A DNA stretch of 64,000 nt, taken from Bemisia tabaci (Eukaryota; Arthropoda; Insecta; Hemiptera; Aleyrodidae). This document shows, piece after piece, positions 57,640-64,000 of this stretch (within the stretch, counting starts at the first letter, position 1; the number at the start of each line of letters is the position of its first letter). Below the pieces are notes generated by a model. The model was not told the origin of the DNA, did no database searches, and saw only the letters and a list, made by a program, of their open reading frames with translations. A program made the translations under genes and the position numbers. The stretch is taken from assembly GCF_918797505.1 (NCBI RefSeq), contig NC_092793.1, positions 43,450,243 to 43,514,242 of the forward strand. The letters run 5' to 3'.

Positions 57640-58800
57640 ATTTATTACATTGAAACATGATATGGTTCAAGTCACATTCCAAGCCACAGTTGCAGAGATT
57701 GTTAGGGGCTCGTTTTAGTCTCTGAAGGTGGAAGGGGAAATGGTCATGTCCAATTCGTAGTCAAATAAGATTTTTCAAGTCTTTTCGTGGCCAAGGACTT
57801 TTATAGAACCAAGCCATACCAAGCTTTCTTTGGAATTCGAGGAAGGATGAATTTTAGTTTCTGGCCTTTTCGCGTACAAGAGACCCAGTCGTGCTTCCAT
57901 TCATTATTTATAAGACTCTTTCTCATAGATAATAGTTGGGAGTATGTAAAATAATTTCCAATGCTATTTGCCGATGGCAGGATCTTCGTTATTTTTCAAG
58001 TCTTTTCGCGGCCAGTAAGGACTTTCATAGAACCAAGCTTTCTTTGGAATTCGAGGAAGGATGAATTTTAGTTTCTGGCTTTTTCACGTACAACAGAACC
58101 AGTCATGCTTCCATTCATTATTTATAAGACTCTTTCTCATAGGTAATAGTTGGGAGTAGATAATACAATTTCCAATGCTATTTGCCAATGGCAGGATCTT
58201 AGTCAATTGGTCGCTACTTTTTCGTAATCTGGAATTCCAACGGCTGGGAATCCAGAGAAGATTAGGTAATGTTAAGATTCTTATTGTCATAGTGTTTGAT
58301 TTTAAATGTCATTGATCAAGGGGGACAGGTCGGTCGCTCGTTATTGATTAGGTTTGAGAGGACGCTATGGGAATCGGAACAAATTAGCACATTTTGAAAG
58401 TTTGATCTGATGATGTAATTATAGCTTGAAAAATTGCAAAATCTTTATGATGAAAGTGACCGTATGAAAGTGAGTTAGTTTAAAAGAGTTAAAGGAATTA
58501 TTAATTAGAAAAGCGGATGTTACCTACATATTCAGGGGTTTTGGCTCCATCAGCTGTATAGCATTGGGTATAGTTGTTATATTGGTTGAATAATTGGAAT
58601 TTAAATTCTGCTTGAATAATACCTGGATCTACTGTTTTGACGTTGTCTAGAGAAAGGAAGTTTATATTGGGTTTAAAGAATTGTATTTTAGGATTTTTGA
58701 TTATAAGTTACACAGTGGGTAATAAGATTTTGAGTATTCTTGGTTCGAATTCTTTTAGGTCAAGCAATCTACATACATATGGAGAGAAGGAGGTTTCATT
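57640..58800 (-). pseudogene. LINE RNase H domain remnant (jockey/I-like)
   Basis: Read on the minus strand, the frames give YTQCYTADGAKTPEYVGN (about 58560-58505), ICSDSHSVLSNLINNE (about 58385-58340) and LLWIPSRWNSRL..SSDQLTK (about 58260-58205). Together these are the Asp, Asp and HxG..ADxLAK-type blocks of a LINE RNase H, here with stops, frameshifts and lost active-site residues. RNase H in such elements degrades template RNA. The segment after it is tandemly duplicated (57771-57991 and 57992-58200). Upstream RT motifs are not readable by eye. Confidence 0.65.
57771..58204. repeat. Tandem duplication of ~221 bp in the LINE remnant
   Basis: TTTTTCAAGTCTTTTCG starts at 57771 and 57992. 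The units share TTTCTTTGGAATTCGAGG, GACTCTTTCTCATAG and CCAATGCTATTTGCC and differ by small indels, including a duplicated CCATACCAAG in the first. Confidence 0.85.
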
Positions 58801-60257
58801 GGACCAGTAGGTGCTATTATTGGGACACGTATTTGATAAAGGGTCCCACATATTTAATGTCGTTTTGGTGACACTTTTAGTCCCCTGTGAAAGAAGTTAC
58901 GTTTACGTTATGTTACGTTACGTGATATATTTCTCGTGCAAATATAAATGGAACCAAGAGCAAAGTAAGAGAGGTTATTTTACCTTGCCATGCGGATCTA
59001 TTAGAAATTAGAGCTACTCTGATAATAAAATGAAATTATACAGTTTGAGGAGCGTCACCATAATTACACTGAATAAGTATGACACTCGATTTATCAGCCA
59101 ATAAACTCACTTTTAGCAAGTACCTAATACAACATGAATCCGATTAAACTGAGCTGTTCCTTGTTTGTTAAGATTCACTCTACAGACGTAAACCAAAAAA
59201 AAAAAAAAAACCACATACATGGTACCTGCTGGACACGGAGGCGAAGAGCGGAGCGTCACCAGAATTACGTGAAACACAGTTACACGTCTTCCAGCTCACC
59301 TTGCGCGAGTCTATTTAAAGGAATGTACTTATGATTGACTTTATACCAAAGTTGAGGATAAAACCGAGTTAAAATATCGTCTTCGATAAGTCTCAAGTGA
59401 TGGCGAGTGCATTTTATCCGATTGGAAAGTTAGAAAAGGACCCTGGTCAGGTATACACGTCACCAGGGGTTACATCTCAAACTTCTCCCTTGGATAAAAA
59501 TTGGACTGAGATCAGTTAAGAGTCTGACGAATTTTTCCCCGTTTCCTGCCGCCACGTAGAGAAAAGAAACAAAAAGAAATTTTTTGAAAAACAAAAATTG
59601 ATGAAAGGACGACAGAGTTATGTGGATTCTCCCATTAAATAAAATCAGCCCTTATGATGATTTCCAGCAGAATTATTCTTTTTGCTAATATTCTCAGTAC
59701 TTTCCCTTAAAGAGGCTTAAATAGCCTTCTTAGATAAATTAATGAAAGCTTCCTGGTTTTATAAAAAAAAATTTAATGGATCTGAGTCTTCTGGTTTGGT
59801 GCTTATAGTCCGCTCAATGAAAAATGGCATCTGAGGTGCTGGGGCTGGTTGGAGTCTGGACCGGTCAACTACCCTTGCCCCTGAGCCGCCAATATTCGTG
59901 GTGCGAACTATAATCGACCATTATGCAAAATCAATCTGGAAAAAGTTTACAACATTCTTCAGTTCTGACAATGATGCAATAAAATAAAAATCACGAACTT
60001 TTCTATTTTATAGACAACTTATCTTTTCGACTTCTTACTCATGAATACATTCTTACTACATTCAAGATTTGATTTACTTAAAGTTAATAAGTAGAAAAGT
60101 GGTAAAAAAAGAAAGAAAAAAAGGTTAAGACATGGGAACTGTTTTATTGATAACTGTTATACCTAAAAATAATAATAATAAAGACCAACCCGGCACGCGC
60201 TGGTGTGCAGTAGTCAAATGAACAATAATAATGATAACCTTATGGCTCTGTCCGGGG
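58801..60257. other. Anonymous stretch
   Basis: No gene recognised. A GTTACGTT-type triple is near 58898, an A17 run near 59196, and AATAAT repeats near 60165-60185. Confidence 0.45.
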
Positions 60258-60259
60258 TA

Positions 60260-61105
60260 GGGCGTCTCACTTTGAGGGTCACCTCCGAATTTTGATGATG
60301 GTACCCTCTAAATCGTTGACCCCACTTATAAAAATAAGATTGCACTACAGAAAAAAATTTTTAAGGGTTGCGCACGGCCAAAAACCACCCCCCCCCCCCC
60401 CCCGCAGAATAGGGCAAAATGCAGAATTTTGCCCATTTTGACGACTTTTTTAACAACATTGTAATTGAGCTAGAGCTCTGAAAATTTCACAGTAAGAGCA
60501 TATGTTAGGACAATTTATAGAAAATTTTTTGTTTATGTCATCATGCGTTTCTACTTTTTTGCTATAGATCCTCAAAATCGGCTAGAAACGCGAGAATTTC
60601 AAGATTTTGTATTTTTGTCTTATAACGATTTTTTCAGCTGACAAAGTTAAATTAAACATGGAACGTACCATTAATTGCATCTTGATACTCATTATGACCA
60701 AAATTCATACTTCACTTTATTAACCCCCCCCCCCCCTTATTTTTAACCGTAAATTCAGCGTTTCTAAGTCGCAATAAGTGCATGGGATTTTTCTTCTTTT
60801 TCCCATTAAAGATTATATTTTTTCATATTCTTACATTTTAAATGTCGACGTAATGTTTCATTAAAGTGATACTTACTTATGAAAAATGGGAGAGCATGAT
60901 GTGGACTTTTTTAAAAAAAAATATTAAATTGTATTTCTGAAAATTTCTGCATTTTGCCCTACTCGGGGGGGGGGGGGTGGTTTTTGGCCGTGCGCAACCC
61001 TTAAAAATTTTTTTCTGTGGTGCAATTTTATTTTTATAAGTGGGGTCAACGATTTAGAGGGCACCATCATCAAAATTCGGAGGTGACCCTCAAAGTGGGA
61101 CACCC
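60260..61105. mobile_element. Foldback with GGG(T/C)GTC ends, TA-flanked
   Basis: Arms of about 190 bp (60260-60450 and 60925-61105) with ends GGGCGTCTCACTTTGAGG and, inverted, GGGTGTCCCACTTTGAGG. TA lies at 60258-60259 and 61106-61107. C16 (60388) in one arm is mirrored by G13 (60965) in the other. The loop (about 470 bp) has a C-run at about 60725 and no ORF of interest. Confidence 0.75.
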
Positions 61106-61149
61106 TAGGGGCTTAACCCACTTTCGAATCGTGTTAGGGGAGAAAATCT

Positions 61150-61645
61150 GGGGTTTTCCTTACGTCTTGCGAGAGAAGAAATCCACAAGGTCAGTCACTT
61201 ACTGTATATGGATGACATTAAGATCTATGCCTCCAAGAGAGACCATCTTAGACAGCTCTTTGGTATCGTGGAAGGAGGAAGTGAGGATGTTTGTATGGCA
61301 TTTGAAGTACAAAAGTGCAAAACGCTTCATGTTGAGAAAGGCATCATTGCTGAGGAGGAAGGTATTGTTACCAACACCAAAAATGTTATTGGAACGCTTT
61401 CTGCTGATGAACTTTATAAGTACTTAGGTATGCTGCAAAACCTAGGCATCAAGAAAGATAAAGTTACAGAATGCGTCACCACCTTGTTCGTCAGTCGTCT
61501 GAACGCGGTGCTAAAGACCTCTCCATATTCCAAGAACATGACCAAAGCAATCAACACTTATGTTATAGCCACTCTTTCTCCTCGTTAGATATTGTCCCTT
61601 GGTCAGACACAGAGGTGGAAGGTCTGAACAGGACCATACTTGCGA
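61150..61645 (+). pseudogene. R2-like (endonuclease-type RLE) LINE, RT fragment
   Basis: The frame reads ARE(E)IHKVSHLLYMDDIKIYASKRDHLRQLF and on to CKTLHVEKG (61345) and LYKYLGMLQNLGI (about 61410). YMDD is the RT active-site box with the Asp pair intact. The downstream MTKAINTYVIATLS then shifts frame near 61575 to continue as IVPWSDTEVEGLNR. This spelling is that of LINEs with a C-terminal restriction-like endonuclease (R2/R4/NeSL group). The 5' part is absent, cut near the foldback at 60260-61105. The matching endonuclease piece is at 63822. Confidence 0.75.
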
Positions 61646-61825
61646 GAGGCATGTCATGGTCAGATTTGTATGCTCTTTTTCGCGCTCTTGCACGTGGTGT
61701 TATCCGTTTTTCCAAATATCATCTACCAAAAAAGTCATTGCGAAGCGAAGAACTGGGGTCCAGGGGCACTCCCCGGCTAGGCGTGTCAGCTCGCAAAGTG
61801 AGCTAATCACGGCTAGTTAAATATA

Positions 61826-62838
61826 CAGCGTGTCCAGAAGTTAACGTACTTAACTTTCAGGATCGATTTTTCAGCTCAAAATATAACTATTTTTTATACA
61901 CATATGCCCGAAAACGCCTCATAAGTGAGCTATGCGCTTCCGAAGTTGCCATTTTTCTTCTTTCAAATTGATGCAACTCCTCGTTATTTTGTCGTAAGTC
62001 GCTGAAACTTGGTGTAGGGGGGTATTTTTTAGCGCACGGTTGATTTTTCGTGTTTTCAAGGACGTGCGTCTTCGGGAAATGACGTAACGAGCGCGATAAC
62101 TTTTTTGGTAGTTGATATTTGGAAAAACGGATTACACCACATGAAAGAGCGCGATAAATCAGGGCCTGAAAGTACTGCACGAAATTTTCCAGAAACGCGT
62201 CATGTCGGCGCAACAGAGCTTCGAAAAAGTTTCATATTTTCGAAGCCCCTTGCTGCGTAGGCAATTTTTTCTGCAAGGGCTGTTAGAAAATTGCCTACGG
62301 AGCAAGGGGCTTTGAAAATCTCGAAGCTATCGCGACGGATTCATCCTTCAGAGTTTTGAAGCCCCTTCCTCCGTAGGCAATTTTCTTATCGTCCCTGCAG
62401 TAAAAATTGCCTACTCAGGAAGGAGCTTCAAAAATCTGAAACTTATTCGAAGCTCTGTTGCGCCGAAATGACGCGTTTATGTAAAGTTTTGGGACATCAG
62501 TGATTTTGGAGATGTGAATACATATAGGAATTTTAGTAGTTATGAATTTGATTCATATATAATTTTTAATCTGGTGCGATTATTAGAAGTTGATAACTGT
62601 TTTGTTATCCCCCTGGCTTAAAAGTTCGCCTTCTAGTTTCATCTGTAAATGTTGTTCTTTCTTGAACTGTTCCTGCATTTGGAGTAAAAGTTGAAGCGAG
62701 TCTAAGTAAAATTGAAGTAAAAGTTTAAGTAATAACTTATGAAGCGATTTCGGGCATATGTGTATTGGAAAAAATAGTCATATTTTGAGCCGAAAAATCG
62801 ATCCTGAAAGTTGAGTACGTTAACTTCTGGACACGCTG
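61826..62838. mobile_element. Foldback with CAGCGTGTCC ends, TA-flanked
   Basis: The ends CAGCGTGTCCAGAAGTTAAC and complement are inverted over about 90 bp (AACTTTCAGGATCGATTTTTC, CAAAATAT(A/G)ACTATTTTT). TA lies at 61824-61825 and 62839-62840. 1013 bp. The middle (62208-62466) is an elaborate hairpin cluster. No ORF typical of a transposase. Confidence 0.75.
62208..62466. repeat. Two hairpins enclosed by a stem
   Basis: GCGCAACAGAGCTTCGAA (62208) pairs with its complement near 62450. Inside are two consecutive hairpins built from the same ~27-bp word GAAGCCCCTTGCTGCGTAGG: plus at 62241, minus at 62290, plus at 62358 and minus at 62404. As single strand it would form a three-way or cloverleaf structure. 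Confidence 0.7.
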
Positions 62839-62935
62839 TATATTTAACTAGCCGTGATTAGCTCACTTTGCGCGCTGACACGCCTAGCCGGGGAGTGCCC
62901 CTTGACCCCAGTTCTTTGCTTCGCGAAGAACTTGC

Positions 62936-63059
62936 GACTAGCTCCGCGAGCCGCCACCGCCCCACGCCCCCACATAGTTGTTAATATTGGTGAGAACACA
63001 ACATCTTCGTCTTCATCTTCTTTTTTACCAAGTTTTACAAAAATTGAAGTTCCAGAAGC
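62936..63059. other. Linker between palindrome and tandem array
   Basis: GC-rich (GCGAGCCGCCACCGCCCC) followed by CTTCGTCTTCATCTTC. No gene. Confidence 0.5.
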
Positions 63060-63545
63060 GGGGACCGCATTATGTAGCGCGGCCGCCATCTTGGATTTTG
63101 AAATGTTGGAAATCCGACCAAAAATTGACTCATTGAAAAGTACCCCCTGATACCGAATTTCACGAAAATCGATCGAAGTGAAGCCAAGGCAGGATATTAG
63201 GCCACATCTGCCATCTTGGATTTTAAAATTGTTGTAATCAGACCGAAAACTCTGCTTTCCTATTGAAAAATACCCTCTGATACCGAGTTTCACGAAAATC
63301 GATCGAACAGGAGCCGACTTAGCATCTTAGGCCACGGCCACCATCTTGGTTTTGAAATTTTGACCAAAAATTCGAGTTTCCCGTCGGAATATACCCCATG
63401 ATACCGAGTTTCACGAAAATCGATCGAACAGGAGCCGACATAGCATATTAGGCCACGGCCGCCATCTTGGATTTGGAAATTTTGAAAATTTGACCAAAAA
63501 TTCGAGTTTTCCGTCGAAAAATACCATCGGATACTTGAAATTCCG
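63060..63545 (+). repeat. CCATCTTGG(A/T)TTT tandem array, four units
   Basis: GCC(A/G)CCATCTTGG words at 63085, 63211, 63340 and 63461 mark units of 121-129 bp. Each unit has AAAAATTCGAGTTT, GAAAAATACC, TGATACCGAGTTTCACG and AAAATCGATCGAA. Same family as 48320-48780. Confidence 0.85.
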
Positions 63546-63821
63546 TCTAAAATACTGTGACGTCAAGCGACAGGATTGAACCTGTTCGGCGCGGTGCGCG
63601 TGAAGAACCTCGTATCTCCAATGCATTACTATACGGAGAAACAACTTTCCGCTCCTGCGGGCGTCCTCGGCAACGTGTTGTAATCGGAATCATTTTGATC
63701 AACTCCTCACGAAAATTGCTAAGCATGTATGTATCAAGTTTAAAGGAAATCGCTAGGGCCAATTTTTCTCTAAGGGGGGGGGGGGCAGAGTAAGCCAGTA
63801 CGGCGGCGTTATATAGAGTAA
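63546..63821. other. Anonymous stretch
   Basis: No gene recognised. G12 at 63774-63785. Confidence 0.45.
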
Positions 63822-64000
63822 TATTGGGACTTTACCATCTGTACCGACAAGACCATCCCGCACAATAGGCCTGATTTGGTCCTTCTGGGTGAGAAGCAGA
63901 GCATTGTGCACCTAATGGATATCTCAGTCCTTGCTGATGCCAACGGAGATGCAAAGTATAGGGATAAGATCGAAAAGTATCTACCCTTAGCAACTGAAAT
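63822..64000 (+). pseudogene. R2-like LINE, C-terminal endonuclease region, runs off the window
   Basis: The frame reads YWDFTICTDKTIPHNRPDLV, then a short linker and HLMDISVLADANGDAKYRDK. H-N-R-P-D followed about 18 residues later by M-D-I is the PD..(D) core of the restriction-like endonuclease of R2-type LINEs, which nicks the target site. A stop stands just before the first Tyr. The frame remains open to the window edge. It is probably the 3' part of the copy whose RT is at 61150-61645. Confidence 0.75.

Larger units (their letters stand above)
61670..62935. repeat. Older palindrome holding a younger foldback
   Basis: About 61735-61825 and 62839-62935 are inverted copies (GGCACTCCCCGGCTAGGCGTG, GCTAATCACGGCTAGTTAAA). 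Removing the element 61826-62838 restores a continuous palindrome centred on TATATA. A further inverted pair links 61670-61735 and 62095-62160 (GTTATCCGTTTTTCCAAATA). It interrupts the R2-like LINE. Confidence 0.7.

Overview
This window is nuclear DNA from an animal, most likely an insect and quite possibly a hemipteran. The only clearly conserved host gene is a complete Ubc13/UBE2N-type ubiquitin-conjugating enzyme. The rest is AT-rich and packed with foldback elements, MITEs and broken non-LTR retrotransposons. The hemipteran (whitefly-like) assignment is inferred from the style of the repeats and was not tested. I see no bacterial operon, CRISPR array, rRNA, intact tRNA or viral gene.

Layout. 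1-7 kb: short TIR elements and dispersed repeats, two with clear target-site duplications (5732-6123 and 6494-6929), a small palindrome carrying hammerhead-like motifs (2482-2815), and a CpG-rich exon-like ORF at 5561. 7.3-8.3 kb: Ubc13 (7339-7794) with a likely 5'UTR splice acceptor and a poly(A) signal. 9.2-11.1 kb: two near-perfect palindromic MITEs flanked by TA. 11.1-24.1 kb: a nested structure in which an outer inverted repeat (11139-12306 / 22696-24120) encloses two further foldbacks (12571-16352 and 16907-22005). 24.1-24.9 kb: another foldback. 26.0-27.5 kb: a broken jockey/CR1-like LINE ended by a 2.3-kb foldback (27541-29825). 30.0-47.1 kb: a widely spaced inverted repeat whose arms contain ~180-bp tandem arrays. 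It encloses a 3-kb TIR element with tRNA-like insertions, a 3.3-kb foldback made of ~165-bp tandem units (37465-40799) that was itself hit by a polyadenylated GC-rich insertion with a 15-bp TSD, and a hAT-type MITE with an exact 8-bp TSD. 48-64 kb: tandem repeats, several MITEs (TTAA, TTA and TA target sites), a LINE RNase H remnant (minus strand), three foldbacks with CAGGGTGTCC-like ends, and a disrupted R2-like LINE whose RT (61150-61645) and endonuclease (63822-64000) pieces are split by later insertions.

How the parts relate. Apart from Ubc13 there is no cooperating gene set. The organising theme is repeated insertion of inverted-repeat elements into one another, in one case exactly into the tip of an older palindrome. 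Such inverted repeats, if transcribed, would make long hairpin RNAs. The sequence shows the potential but not the transcription. Many coordinates of repeat ends are read by eye and may be off by a few bases.
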